Origin: Pseudomonas sp. URMO17WK12:I11
Lineage (GTDB): Bacteria > Pseudomonadota > Gammaproteobacteria > Pseudomonadales > Pseudomonadaceae
NCBI RefSeq assembly: GCF_007677725.1
Contig: NZ_VEDF01000016.1
Location: 42,235 to 106,234, forward strand
DNA: 64,000 nucleotides
Direction of reading: 5' to 3'
Of this stretch, positions 42,802 through 51,643 are shown in pieces (within the stretch, counting starts at the first letter, position 1; each line of letters starts with the position of its first letter). A program made the position numbers and the translations under genes. The notes under the pieces are model-generated. The model was not told where the DNA came from. It did not search any database and saw nothing but the letters and a program-made list of their open reading frames with translations.

Positions 42802-43045
42802 GCAATCTCCGCAGCTATAAAGGTCACCTGCAAATGGGTCAGCGGCCCACCAGCCATTGGCAGCAGTCTGGCATGCAGACTGCGGTTAGTCAGCGCCGAC
42901 GTTGGTCGCAGTGGCAGGTCGTCGCAGGCGCTGCGCCGGCAGGTCAAGGCCACGCATGCCGATCGTACCATCGCGTGTTTGATAGCAAAGCGACAGCCGG
43001 AGGATTGACAGCCTGTCGGGCACGGGGAATACTCTGGAAAAATTC

Positions 43046-43061
43046 ATATATATGTCTATAT
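43046..43061. promoter_or_regulatory. Palindromic operator upstream of the GntR gene
   Basis: ATATATATGTCTATAT, two 6-bp arms around 4 bp (one mismatch from perfect), ending 20 bp before the GntR start and overlapping a TATAAC -10-like element. The same design occurs at 48118. Autoregulation by the GntR protein is the simplest reading. Confidence 0.6.
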
Positions 43062-43081
43062 AACAATATGAGAGTCGTCCC

Positions 43082-43813
43082 ATGCCCCCACTGTCCGGTG
43101 ATGCTCGACTGCCACGCTATCAACAACTGCGCGATCACCTGATCGAGCAAATCGCCAACAATCGTTGGCGCCCGGGCGAAGCCATCGCCACCGAGGCCGC
43201 GTTGGCCACCGAGTTCGACATGTCGGTCGGCACGGTGCGCAAGGCGGTCGATGCACTGGTCGCCGAAGGGGTGCTGGAGCGCCAGCAGGGCCGCGGTACC
43301 TTCATTCGTCGCCCGCAATTCCAGTCGTCATTGTTCCGCTTCTTCCGTTTCGAAAGTGCCAGCGGCGAGCGGCTCGTGCCGCAGAGCCGCATCCTGTCCA
43401 TCGAAGCGGTCGTGGCGCCGTCAGCCGTTGCCCAGGCGTTGAGCTTGGCAGCCGGGGCCGAAGTGATCCGCATCGTGCGCACCCGATTGCTGGAAGCGCA
43501 GCCAGTGCTGGCTGAGGAGATCTGGCTGCCGCGCCAGCCTTTCCAGGCACTGCTGGAGGTAGACCTGGACAGTCACGGCCCGCTGCTTTACCCCATTTTC
43601 GAGGCGTTGTGCGGCCAAGTGGTCGCCCATGCCGAAGAAACCCTCACCGCCGAGGCGGTCGATGCCGTCCACGGGCGCTTGCTCCAGGTCGCCCCAGGCA
43701 GCCCGGTGGTGGTGATCGAACGCCTGGCCCGTGACTACGCCGGCAAACCCCTGGAATGGCGCCGCTCGCGAGGCCATGCCCAGCACTTCCGGTACCGCGT
43801 CGAGATTCGCTGA
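43082..43813 (+). CDS. GntR-family regulator with UTRA domain (HutC subfamily)
   Basis: 243 aa. N-terminal winged HTH (about residues 8-75) with LPRYQQLRDHLIEQIANNRW and FDMSVGTVRKAVDALVAEGVL; UTRA effector domain at about 90-235, including EEIWLPRQPFQALLEVD and a C-terminal RRSRGHAQHFRYRVEI typical of HutC-like repressors, which bind small organic ligands. It is followed by an MFS carrier and an amidohydrolase, so the ligand is probably a substrate or intermediate of that route. Diverges from the MxtR-type kinase across 280 bp. Confidence 0.88.
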   Translation: MPPLSGDARLPRYQQLRDHLIEQIANNRWRPGEAIATEAALATEFDMSVGTVRKAVDALVAEGVLERQQGRGTFIRRPQFQSSLFRFFRFESASGERLVPQSRILSIEAVVAPSAVAQALSLAAGAEVIRIVRTRLLEAQPVLAEEIWLPRQPFQALLEVDLDSHGPLLYPIFEALCGQVVAHAEETLTAEAVDAVHGRLLQVAPGSPVVVIERLARDYAGKPLEWRRSRGHAQHFRYRVEIR

Positions 43814-43948
43814 GCCGGTCACCGGCCTTTCGCATCCACCTGTCTGCGCCGCTCTGCCACGGCGCAGTGGCTTCGCCTGCCCGGTTGCCTGCGCGCCTCG
43901 CGCCGTTGGACACCGTGCGTAACACACACAACTAGAAGGATAACAATC

Positions 43949-45223
43949 ATGTTCAGTTGGTATCGCCAGATCACTTCACGGGAGCGCAAGACGTTCTGGG
44001 CCTGTTTTGGCGGCTGGTCGCTCGACGCGCTGGAAGTGCAGATGTTCGGCCTGGCCATTCCGGCGTTGATCGCCGCGTTCTCCCTGAGCAAAGGCGATGC
44101 CGGCCTGATCAGTGGCGTGACCCTGATCACCTCGGCCATCGGTGGCTGGCTCGGTGGCACCCTGTCGGACCGTTACGGCCGCGTGCGCACGCTGCAATGG
44201 ATGATCCTCTGGTTCTCCTGCTTCACCTTCCTATCGGCTTTCGTCACCGGCTTCTATCCGCTGCTGTTCGTCAAGGCCATGCAGGGCTTCGGCATCGGCG
44301 GCGAGTGGGCGGCTGGCGCGGTGTTGATGGCCGAAACCATCAACCCGAAATACCGCGGCAAGGTCATGGGCACCGTGCAGAGCGCCTGGGCCGTGGGCTG
44401 GGGCCTGGCGGTGGCGCTGTTCACCTTGATCTACTCGCTGGTGCCGGCTGAATATGCCTGGCGCGTGATGTTCTTCGTCGGCCTGTTGCCATCGCTGCTG
44501 ATCATCTGGGTGCGCCGTAACGTTCCTGAACCGGACAGCTTCCAGCGCCTGCAGAAAGACAAGGCGATTCCTGGCAGTTTCTTCAAGTCCATGGCCGGCA
44601 TCTTCCGCCCGGAGCTGCTGCGCGTGACGCTGCTCGGCGGCCTGCTGGGCCTGGGCGCGCACGGCGGTTACCACGCCGTGATGACCTGGCTGCCGACCTT
44701 CCTCAAGACCGAACGCAATCTGTCGGTGCTCAACTCCGGCGGCTACCTGGCGGTGATCATCTTCGCCTTCTGGTGCGGCTGCGTGGTCAGCGGCCTGCTC
44801 ATCGACCGCATCGGCCGGCGCAAGAACATCCTGTTGTTCGCCCTGTGCTGTGTGCTGACGGTGCAGGCTTACGTGTTCTTCCCGCTGAGCAACACGCAGA
44901 TGCTGTTCCTGGGCTTCCCGTTGGGCTTCTTCGCCGCAGGCATCCCGGCAAGCCTGGGGGCGTTCTTCAATGAGCTGTATCCGGCGGATGTACGCGGGGC
45001 AGGGGTGGGTTTTTGCTACAACTTCGGCCGTGTGCTGTCGGCGGTGTTCCCGTTCCTGGTCGGCCACATGAGCGAATCGATGTCGCTGGGTAGCGCCATC
45101 GGCATCGACGCCGGTATCGCCTATGGCGTGGCCATGCTCGCCGCGCTGTGCCTGCCGGAAACCCGTGGCCGCGACCTCGAGGCCACTGCCGCGCCGCATG
45201 TGGCTGGCGCTGTTGCCAAGTAA
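43949..45223 (+). CDS. MFS transporter, organic-acid/sialate-like
   Basis: 424-aa, 12-TM carrier of the sugar/aromatic-acid branch: FGGWSLDALEVQMFGLAIPAL in TM1, GGTLSDRYGRVRTL between TM2 and TM3, GIGGEWAAGAVLMAETI in TM4 and LLIDRIGRRKNIL between TM8 and TM9. Related proteins import sialic acid, benzoate-type and other acids. A good AGAAGGA Shine-Dalgarno precedes the ATG. Placed between the GntR regulator and the amidohydrolase, it probably imports the substrate of that enzyme. Confidence 0.85.
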   Translation: MFSWYRQITSRERKTFWACFGGWSLDALEVQMFGLAIPALIAAFSLSKGDAGLISGVTLITSAIGGWLGGTLSDRYGRVRTLQWMILWFSCFTFLSAFVTGFYPLLFVKAMQGFGIGGEWAAGAVLMAETINPKYRGKVMGTVQSAWAVGWGLAVALFTLIYSLVPAEYAWRVMFFVGLLPSLLIIWVRRNVPEPDSFQRLQKDKAIPGSFFKSMAGIFRPELLRVTLLGGLLGLGAHGGYHAVMTWLPTFLKTERNLSVLNSGGYLAVIIFAFWCGCVVSGLLIDRIGRRKNILLFALCCVLTVQAYVFFPLSNTQMLFLGFPLGFFAAGIPASLGAFFNELYPADVRGAGVGFCYNFGRVLSAVFPFLVGHMSESMSLGSAIGIDAGIAYGVAMLAALCLPETRGRDLEATAAPHVAGAVAK

Positions 45224-45244
45224 CCTGACTGCCTTGTGAAAACC

Positions 45245-46075
45245 ATGCCCGACGCTCCTGCTTCACACCTGACCGCCATCGACAGCCACGCCCATGTGTT
45301 CAGCCGCGGGCTGGAACTGGCCACTGGGCGGCGTTACGCGCCCAGCTACGATGCGCCCCTGGGCGATTACCTGGCGCAGTTGCAGGCGCACGGTTTCAGC
45401 CATGGCGTGCTGGTGCAGCCGAGCTTTCTCGGCACCGACAACCGCTATTTGCTCAGTGCATTGCAGAGCGCCCCGGCCAACCTGCGCGGGGTGGTGATGC
45501 TCGAGCCTGACGTCGAGCCCGAAAGCCTGGCCGCGATGGCCAGCCTCGGGGTGCGCGGGGTGCGCCTGAACCTGATGGGCCAAGCGCTGCCCGACCTCAC
45601 CGAGGCCCACTGGCGGCCGCTGCTCGAGCGTATCGGCGAGCAGGGTTGGCATGTCGAGCTGCATCGCCAGGTGGCCGATATGCCAACTTTGGTACGGGCG
45701 CTGGAGCCCTATGGCCTGGACATCGTGGTCGACCACTTCGGCCGGCCAGACGCGCGCCTCGGGCTGGGCCAGCCAGGTTTTGCCGAACTGCTGACCCTTG
45801 GCGGCAAGGGCAAGGTCTGGGTCAAGGTGTCGGGTATCTATCGCCTGGAAGGCACCGCGCAGCAGAACCTCGTCTTCGCCCGCCAGGCCCTGGGGGCGCT
45901 GGAGGCGCATTACGGTGCAGAGCGGCTGATGTGGGGCAGTGACTGGCCGCATACCCAGCATGAGGCCGCAGTCAGTTTCGGCTCGGTGCTCGAGCAGTTC
46001 GACGCGTTGGGTTGCTCGGCCGAGTTGCGCCGCGCGCTGATGCGGGAGACAGCCCAGGCGCTGTTCGGCTTCTAG
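45245..46075 (+). CDS. Amidohydrolase family 2, 2-pyrone-4,6-dicarboxylate lactonase-like
   Basis: 276-aa metal-dependent TIM-barrel hydrolase. The metal site HxH is in AIDSHAHVFSRG, later ligands in VELHRQ and DIVVDHFGRPD, and the catalytic Asp in LMWGSDWPHTQHE. Closest known functions are lactonases such as PDC hydrolase and related dicarboxylate-forming enzymes. ATG at 45245 or GTG at 45236 could start; the ATG is nearer the first conserved strand. It starts 21 bp after the transporter, so one transcript. Confidence 0.82.
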   Translation: MPDAPASHLTAIDSHAHVFSRGLELATGRRYAPSYDAPLGDYLAQLQAHGFSHGVLVQPSFLGTDNRYLLSALQSAPANLRGVVMLEPDVEPESLAAMASLGVRGVRLNLMGQALPDLTEAHWRPLLERIGEQGWHVELHRQVADMPTLVRALEPYGLDIVVDHFGRPDARLGLGQPGFAELLTLGGKGKVWVKVSGIYRLEGTAQQNLVFARQALGALEAHYGAERLMWGSDWPHTQHEAAVSFGSVLEQFDALGCSAELRRALMRETAQALFGF

Positions 46076-46081
46076 AGCGAG

Positions 46082-46121
46082 GCCCTGCCCGGGTCGGCAC
46101 CACGGCCGGCGCGGGCAGGGC
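46082..46121. terminator. Hairpin between amidohydrolase and chemoreceptor genes
   Basis: Perfect 9-bp arms GCCCTGCCC/GGGCAGGGC between two convergent genes, with a GC-rich inner segment. No T-tract, so efficiency is uncertain. Confidence 0.5.
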
Positions 46122-46136
46122 GTGTCTCAGCGCTGC

Positions 46137-48056
46137 CTAGAAGCGAAAGCGGCTGATCATCTGCTGCAGTTGGCCGCCCAGACGCGCCAGCTCGACGCTT
46201 GAGGCCGAGGTCTGCTGGCTGGCTTCGGCCGTCTGTTCGGAAATATCACGCACCGTCACCACGCTGCGGCTGATCTCCTCGGCCACCGCGCTTTGTTGCT
46301 CTGACGCAGCGGCGATCTGCTGGTTCATCAGCTGAATGTTCGATACCCGCTGGGTGATGCCTTCGAGCGCCACGCCGGCTTCGCGCACCAGGGCGACGCT
46401 GCTTTGCGTCAGGTTCTGGCTTTGCTCCATCAAGTCGCTGACCGAGCGGGTGCCGTCTTCCAGACTACCGATGGCCGATTCGATCTCCAGGGTCGAGGCC
46501 TGGGTGCGCTGCGCCAGGCTACGCACTTCATCGGCGACCACGGCAAAGCCGCGACCGGCTTCACCGGCACGGGCAGCTTCGATGGCGGCATTGAGCGCCA
46601 ACAGGTTGGTCTGCTCGGCAACCGCCTTGATCACATCCATGACCTTGCCGATACGCTGGCTCTCGCTGCGCAGCGCGCCCATCGCCTCGCCGGTGGCATC
46701 GACCTGGCTGGCCAGGCGGCTGATCTGCGCCACGGCGCGATTGACCACGCTGTCACCTTCGCGGGCTTCTTCATCGGTGGCGCTGGCGGCCGCCGACGCT
46801 TCGCCTGCGTTGCGCGCCACCTCGTGCACGGTGGCGGCCATTTCCTGCATGGCGGTGGCCACCTGGTCGGTTTCGACCTTTTGATTGTTGGCCCCGGCGC
46901 TGGTCTGCTCGGTGATCGCCGACAGTTCCTCGGTAGCGCTGGCGATCTGCGAGATGCCATCGCGGACCTGGGCGATCAGCTCGCGCAGGTTGCGCGTCAT
47001 GCCCTGCAGGGCGTTCTGCAACTGGCCGACTTCGTCGCGCCGACGGCTGGCCGGTTGCTCACTCAAGTCGCCCGCGGCGACCCGTTCCATGGCTTGCAGC
47101 ACCTGGCGCAGGGGCTGGCTGATCTGGCGGGCGATGAGCAGCGCCGCCGCAGCGCCGATCACCAGGGCGAGCAAGGTGGTGGCGATCTGCAGCGAGCGCG
47201 CGAACTGGCTGTCGCTGGCCACCAGGGTTGCCTGGTCGTCGAGCAACTGGCCGATCACGGCGTTGAGCGCGTCGATGTCCTTGGCCATGGCGGCGCGGTA
47301 ATCGACCAGATGACCCACTTCGCCACGGAAAGCCTCGACGGCACTGGCGTAGGCCTGCACCTGCTGCTGCAACTGCTGGAACTGCTGCGGAAAATTGCCG
47401 TTGAAGCGGGCGATCAGGCCGGGCAGGTCGTCGACCGTGGTAGCGATCTGCGCGTTCATCAGGCGTTCGGTTTCGGCAGTGGTATTACCGGTGTAGCCAC
47501 GTACGTGATAACGCAGCAGGATCAGGTTTTCGCGTATCTGGTTGATCGCTTCGCTGCGCACCACCCGTTGTTCGGCATCGGTCAACGCACGCACCTGGGT
47601 GCGAATCTGCTCGATGGTGGCGAACGACTGGGTCGCCAGCACGCCCATCTGCTTCTGTGCAGTGCGCATCTTTTCATAGGCGCCGAAGCTTGCCGCCTGG
47701 TTGGCGCTGTAGCCTTGCAGGGCTTGCTCGGCATTGCTCAGCAGCGCCTGGGAGCGTGGCTTGACCATCACCTCGCGCAGCTTGGCCAGGGTCGGCTTGA
47801 AAGCGTCCAGTGCCGCCTGCAGCTGCTTGGCTTCATCAGCGCCGCCGTTGGCCATGGCATGGCGCAAGCGTGCCTCGCGCAGGTCGCCCAGTGCGTCATT
47901 CAGGCGCGAGACATCGCTGACCACCTGACTGCGCCGGACCAGGCTGCCCATGCCATCCCAGCTGATCAGCGACTGAGCCAGGGTCAGGCACAGCACCAGG
48001 CCGAAACCCATGAACAATTTGTGGGCGATCTTGAGGTCGCCGAACCAAGTAAACAT
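46137..48056 (-). CDS. Methyl-accepting chemotaxis protein with HBM-type sensor
   Basis: 639-aa chemoreceptor. TM1 at residues 11-32, a periplasmic all-helical region of about 250 residues consistent with a helical bimodular (HBM) domain, TM2 near 283-305 (LQIATTLLALVIGAAAALLI), HAMP, and a signalling tip with the invariant EQTNLLALNAAIEAARAGE hairpin. Length and layout equal the organic-acid receptors McpS/McpQ. Ligand unknown. AGGAG precedes the ATG. Its promoter carries the palindrome also found at the GntR gene, linking it to the convergent transporter/amidohydrolase operon. Confidence 0.88.
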   Translation of the reverse strand: MFTWFGDLKIAHKLFMGFGLVLCLTLAQSLISWDGMGSLVRRSQVVSDVSRLNDALGDLREARLRHAMANGGADEAKQLQAALDAFKPTLAKLREVMVKPRSQALLSNAEQALQGYSANQAASFGAYEKMRTAQKQMGVLATQSFATIEQIRTQVRALTDAEQRVVRSEAINQIRENLILLRYHVRGYTGNTTAETERLMNAQIATTVDDLPGLIARFNGNFPQQFQQLQQQVQAYASAVEAFRGEVGHLVDYRAAMAKDIDALNAVIGQLLDDQATLVASDSQFARSLQIATTLLALVIGAAAALLIARQISQPLRQVLQAMERVAAGDLSEQPASRRRDEVGQLQNALQGMTRNLRELIAQVRDGISQIASATEELSAITEQTSAGANNQKVETDQVATAMQEMAATVHEVARNAGEASAAASATDEEAREGDSVVNRAVAQISRLASQVDATGEAMGALRSESQRIGKVMDVIKAVAEQTNLLALNAAIEAARAGEAGRGFAVVADEVRSLAQRTQASTLEIESAIGSLEDGTRSVSDLMEQSQNLTQSSVALVREAGVALEGITQRVSNIQLMNQQIAAASEQQSAVAEEISRSVVTVRDISEQTAEASQQTSASSVELARLGGQLQQMISRFRF

Positions 48057-48117
48057 ATACTGCCGAGCTCCTTTTCTTATGCGTTGGAGGAGACCTGAGG
48101 TCCATCCCTTCTGTCAG

Positions 48118-48133
48118 ATATAGTCGTCTATAT
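48118..48133. promoter_or_regulatory. Palindromic operator upstream of the chemoreceptor
   Basis: ATATAGTCGTCTATAT: perfect 6-bp arms around 4 bp, 61 bp upstream of the chemoreceptor ATG. It shares its right half GTCTATAT and spacing with 43046-43061, and both are flanked by AATTCATATA. Probable site of the GntR protein. Confidence 0.6.
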
Positions 48134-48312
48134 GAATTATCGGCAGATGTAACAAAATCTGAATAGCGGCTTCGATGAAAATAATGTCACCGTGATATCA
48201 GTGCGCAGGAAAACCCGGCAGAACCTTGCCAGGCAGCGCCAAGCCATGCAGATTTGTGGCTTTTGCCGCAGTGCCGGCCTCCAATGACGAAAGCCCATCA
48301 GGAACAAGGACG

Positions 48313-50190
48313 ATGAGTCACTCCTCGCAATTCACCTTGCTCGGCAAGCGACGTTTCCTGCCGTTTTTCATCACCCAGTTGCTGGGTGCCTTCAACGACA
48401 ACTTGTTCAAGCAGTCGCTGATCCTGGCCATTTTGTTCAAGCTCAGCCTGGGTGATGGTGACCGCTCGATCTGGGTCAACCTGTGCGCACTACTGTTCAT
48501 CCTGCCGTTCTTTCTGTTCTCGGCGCTGGGTGGTCAGTTCGGTGAGAAGTTCGCCAAGGACGCCTTGATTCGCGCCATCAAGCTGGCCGAGATCGCCATC
48601 ATGGGCGTCGGCGCCATTGGTTTCGTCACCGATCACCTGGTACTGATGCTGGTAGCCCTGTTCGGCATGGGTACCCACTCGGCGTTGTTCGGCCCGGTAA
48701 AGTATTCGATTCTTCCCCAGGCCCTGCGCGAGCAGGAGCTGGTGGGCGGAAACGGCCTGGTCGAGATGGGCACGTTCCTGGCCATCCTGGTCGGCACCAT
48801 CGGCGCCGGGGTGATGATGGCTCACGATAACTACGCCAGCGTGGTGGCTGGCGGCGTGGTCGGTACCGCAGTGCTGGGCTACCTGGCCAGCCGCTGGATC
48901 CCGCGGGCGGCGGCGGCGTCGCCGCAGATGGCGCTGGACTGGAACATCTTCAAGCAGTCGTGGCTGATCCTGCGCATGGGCCTGGGCCAGACCCCCGCGG
49001 TGTCGCGCTCGATCGTCGGCAACTCGTGGTTCTGGTTCGTCGGCGCCATCTACCTGACGCAGATCCCGACCTACGCCAAGGACTGGCTGCATGGCGATGA
49101 GACGGTCGTCACCTTGGTGCTGACTCTGTTCTCCGTGGGCATCGCCGTGGGCTCGCTGCTGTGCGAGCGGCTCAGCGGGCGCAAGGTGGAAATCGGCCTG
49201 GTGCCGTTCGGCTCGTTCGGCCTTACGCTGTTCGGCCTGCTCTGGTGGTGGCACTCCGGTGATGTTCCCGCCGCTGCAACGCCGCACGACTGGCTGGCAT
49301 TGCTGGGCATGCCGCAAGCTTGGTGGATCCTGCTGTCGATCGTCGGGCTCGGGGTGTTCGGCGGCTTCTACATCGTGCCGTTGTACGCGTTGATTCAGGC
49401 GCGCACCGCCGAAGATCAGCGCGCACGGGTGATCGCGTCGAACAACATCCTCAATGCGTTGTTCATGGTGGTGTCGGCCGTGCTCACCATCGTGCTGCTG
49501 AGCGTGGCTGAGCTGAGCATTCCACAGTTATTCCTGGTGGTGTCGTTGCTCAACGTGCTGGTCAACGCGTACATCTTCAGCATCGTGCCTGAGTTCACCA
49601 TGCGGTTTCTGATCTGGCTGCTCAGCCATTCGATGTACCGCGTGCAGCACCGAGGGCTTGAGCGGATACCCGACGAGGGAGCGGCGCTGCTGGTGTGCAA
49701 CCATGTGTCGTTCGTCGATGCGCTGCTGCTGGGCGGGGCGATCCGTCGGCCGATTCGCTTTGTCATGTATTACAAGATCTACAACCTGCCGGTGCTCAAT
49801 TTCGTCTTCCGCACCGCAGGGGCCATCCCGATCGCCGGGCGCAACGAAGACCCAGCCACCTATGAGCGCGCCTTCGCGCGCATCGCCGAGTACCTGGCTG
49901 ACGGTGAACTGGTGTGTATCTTCCCGGAAGGCAAGCTGACCGGCGATGGTGAGATCGACGTGTTCAAAGGCGGCGTCAGGCACATTCTCGAACAGACCCC
50001 GGTGCCGGTGATTCCGCTGGCCCTGCAGGGGCTGTGGGGCAGCTTTTTCAGTCGCGACCCAGGCAAAGGGCTGTTCAAGCGCCTGTGGTCGCGGGTGACC
50101 ATCGTCGCCGGAGAGAGCATTGCGGCGCAGGCGGCTCAGCCTGAAGCGCTGCGCGAGCAGGTCAGCCGCTTGCGCGGCGACCTGCGTTAG
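48313..50190 (+). CDS. LplT-PlsC fusion: MFS lysophospholipid flippase with acyltransferase
   Basis: 625 aa. Residues 1-415 are an LplT-like MFS carrier (LLGAFNDNLFKQSLILAIL at the start, then 11-12 TM segments); 430-625 are a PlsC-type acyltransferase with catalytic NHVSFVD (HX4D), IPIAGRNED and FPEGKLTGDGEI. Together they would move lysophospholipid inward and re-acylate it. The third domain of Aas-type proteins (acyl-ACP synthetase) is absent. The ATG at 48313 has an AAGGA site; upstream codons are unlike the family. Confidence 0.85.
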   Translation: MSHSSQFTLLGKRRFLPFFITQLLGAFNDNLFKQSLILAILFKLSLGDGDRSIWVNLCALLFILPFFLFSALGGQFGEKFAKDALIRAIKLAEIAIMGVGAIGFVTDHLVLMLVALFGMGTHSALFGPVKYSILPQALREQELVGGNGLVEMGTFLAILVGTIGAGVMMAHDNYASVVAGGVVGTAVLGYLASRWIPRAAAASPQMALDWNIFKQSWLILRMGLGQTPAVSRSIVGNSWFWFVGAIYLTQIPTYAKDWLHGDETVVTLVLTLFSVGIAVGSLLCERLSGRKVEIGLVPFGSFGLTLFGLLWWWHSGDVPAAATPHDWLALLGMPQAWWILLSIVGLGVFGGFYIVPLYALIQARTAEDQRARVIASNNILNALFMVVSAVLTIVLLSVAELSIPQLFLVVSLLNVLVNAYIFSIVPEFTMRFLIWLLSHSMYRVQHRGLERIPDEGAALLVCNHVSFVDALLLGGAIRRPIRFVMYYKIYNLPVLNFVFRTAGAIPIAGRNEDPATYERAFARIAEYLADGELVCIFPEGKLTGDGEIDVFKGGVRHILEQTPVPVIPLALQGLWGSFFSRDPGKGLFKRLWSRVTIVAGESIAAQAAQPEALREQVSRLRGDLR

Positions 50191-50199
50191 GGCGGCGAT

Positions 50200-50517
50200 T
50201 CAGCTGGCGCTGATTTTCAGGCCGACCAGGCCGGTCACGATCAGCGCCACGCTGACCAAGCGCATCAAGGCCATGGATTCGCCAAACAGGATGATGCCGG
50301 CGATTACCGTGCCGACCGCGCCGACGCCGGTCCAGATGGCGTAGGCAGTGCCCAGCGGCAGCTCCTTCATGGCCAGGCCCAGCAGGCCCAGGCTGATGGC
50401 CATGGCGGCGACGGTGAGAGCGGTGGGCAGGGGTTTGCTGAAACCGTCGGTGTATTTCAGGCCAACGGCCCAGCCGACCTCGAACAAGCCGGCGAAGAAC
50501 AGGATGATCCAGGACAT
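50200..50517 (-). CDS. sugE: SMR-family guanidinium exporter (SugE/Gdx)
   Basis: 105-aa, four-TM small multidrug resistance protein. MSWIILFFAGLFEVGWAVGL contains the essential Glu in TM1; KYTDGF and LGTAYAIWTGVGAVGT are the SugE/Gdx-type motifs rather than EmrE-type. Gdx proteins exchange guanidinium for protons. The start at 50517 gives canonical length; an in-frame ATG four codons earlier overlaps the GGAGG. A guanidine-II riboswitch lies directly upstream, which supports guanidinium as substrate. Confidence 0.9.
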   Translation of the reverse strand: MSWIILFFAGLFEVGWAVGLKYTDGFSKPLPTALTVAAMAISLGLLGLAMKELPLGTAYAIWTGVGAVGTVIAGIILFGESMALMRLVSVALIVTGLVGLKISAS

Positions 50518-50540
50518 GTGCACCTCCATCGTGGCAATGA

Positions 50541-50589
50541 GGGGCCGTCCCCGAAGTGATCACGCGCTGCGTCGTGAGGTCGTCCTCAC
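50541..50589 (-). promoter_or_regulatory. Guanidine-II (mini-ykkC) riboswitch
   Basis: Read on the minus strand: a hairpin GTGAGG/CCTCAC with loop ACGA (50589-50574), a 21-nt linker, then GGGG/CCCC with loop ACGG (50552-50541), 23 nt before the sugE start. Two short hairpins with ACGR tetraloops just ahead of the Shine-Dalgarno define this class. Guanidinium binding is known to free the ribosome site, turning the exporter on. Confidence 0.88.
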
Positions 50590-50660
50590 TGTGCCGATCA
50601 TGGTGCACATCTGCCCGCTGGCGAGCAAGCCTGTGCTCGCCTTTTTGCGCCCAAGCAGCA

Positions 50661-51626
50661 TCAAGGCTTGATTGGCTCCACCTCATCGGCAGCCACAGGT
50701 GGGGCCTCCAGGCTGCGGAACCAGGTCGAGAGCAGCGCCCCGGAAATGTTGTGCCAGACGCTGAACAGCGCGCTTGGCACCGCCGCGAGCGGCGAAAAAT
50801 GCGCTGCGGCCAACGCGGCGCCCAGCCCCGAGTTCTGCATGCCGACCTCCAGCGCCAGCGATTTGCGCTGCGCCAATGGCAGCTTGCACAGCTTGCCGGT
50901 CAGGTAACCGAGCAAGAAGCCAAAGCTGTTGTGCAGCACCACCACGGCCATGATCAACAGCCCGGACTCGGCAATCTTGGCCTGGCTGGCCGCAACCACT
51001 GCGCAGACGATCATGACGATGCTGACCACCGACACCAGCGGCAGCACCTGCACTGCCAGTTGCACCCGCGCGCCCAGCAAGCGCTGGGCAAGCACGCCGA
51101 GCACGATGGGCAGCATCACCAATTGCAGAATCGACCAGAACATGTCCATGAAGGACACCGGTAGCCAGGCTGAAGCCAGGAGCCAGATCAGCGTTGGCGT
51201 CAGCAGTGGAGCGAGCAGGGTGGTGACTGCTGCAATGGCCACTGCCAGAGCCAGGTCGCCCTTGGACAGCCAGACCATCACGTTCGATGCCGTGCCGCTT
51301 GGGCAGCAGCCAACCAGGATCACGCCTACGGCGATTTCCGCCGGCAGCTGGAACAGTTGGCACAGCAGCCAGGCCATGCCCGGCATGATCACGAAGTGTG
51401 CCACCACGCCCAGTGCCACCCGCCAGGGCTGGCGGGCGAGGGCGGCGAAGTCGTCGAGCTTGAGGGTCAAGCCCATGCCGAACATCACCAGCCCCAGGAG
51501 CGGCACGATGGCGACTTTCAGGGCAATGAACCACTGCGGCATGAGGAACGCCAGCACGGCAAACACCAGCACCCACAGGGCAAAGGTGTTGCCGACGAAC
51601 CGGCTAAGGGCGGCGAGGGCACGCAT
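50661..51626 (-). CDS. Bile acid:sodium symporter (BASS) family transporter
   Basis: 321-aa membrane protein with 9-10 TM segments. Family blocks: VMFGMGLTLKLDDFAAL, LVGCCPSGTASNVMVWLSKGDLAL (sodium-site crossover helix) and EVGMQNSGLGAALAAAHF. Bacterial members carry organic acids such as pantoate or pyruvate; the substrate here is unknown. GGAGG precedes the ATG. It is upstream of, and on the same strand as, sugE, but the riboswitch leader suggests separate control. Confidence 0.85.
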   Translation of the reverse strand: MRALAALSRFVGNTFALWVLVFAVLAFLMPQWFIALKVAIVPLLGLVMFGMGLTLKLDDFAALARQPWRVALGVVAHFVIMPGMAWLLCQLFQLPAEIAVGVILVGCCPSGTASNVMVWLSKGDLALAVAIAAVTTLLAPLLTPTLIWLLASAWLPVSFMDMFWSILQLVMLPIVLGVLAQRLLGARVQLAVQVLPLVSVVSIVMIVCAVVAASQAKIAESGLLIMAVVVLHNSFGFLLGYLTGKLCKLPLAQRKSLALEVGMQNSGLGAALAAAHFSPLAAVPSALFSVWHNISGALLSTWFRSLEAPPVAADEVEPIKP

Positions 51627-51643
51627 GGGGGAACCTCCGGTTC

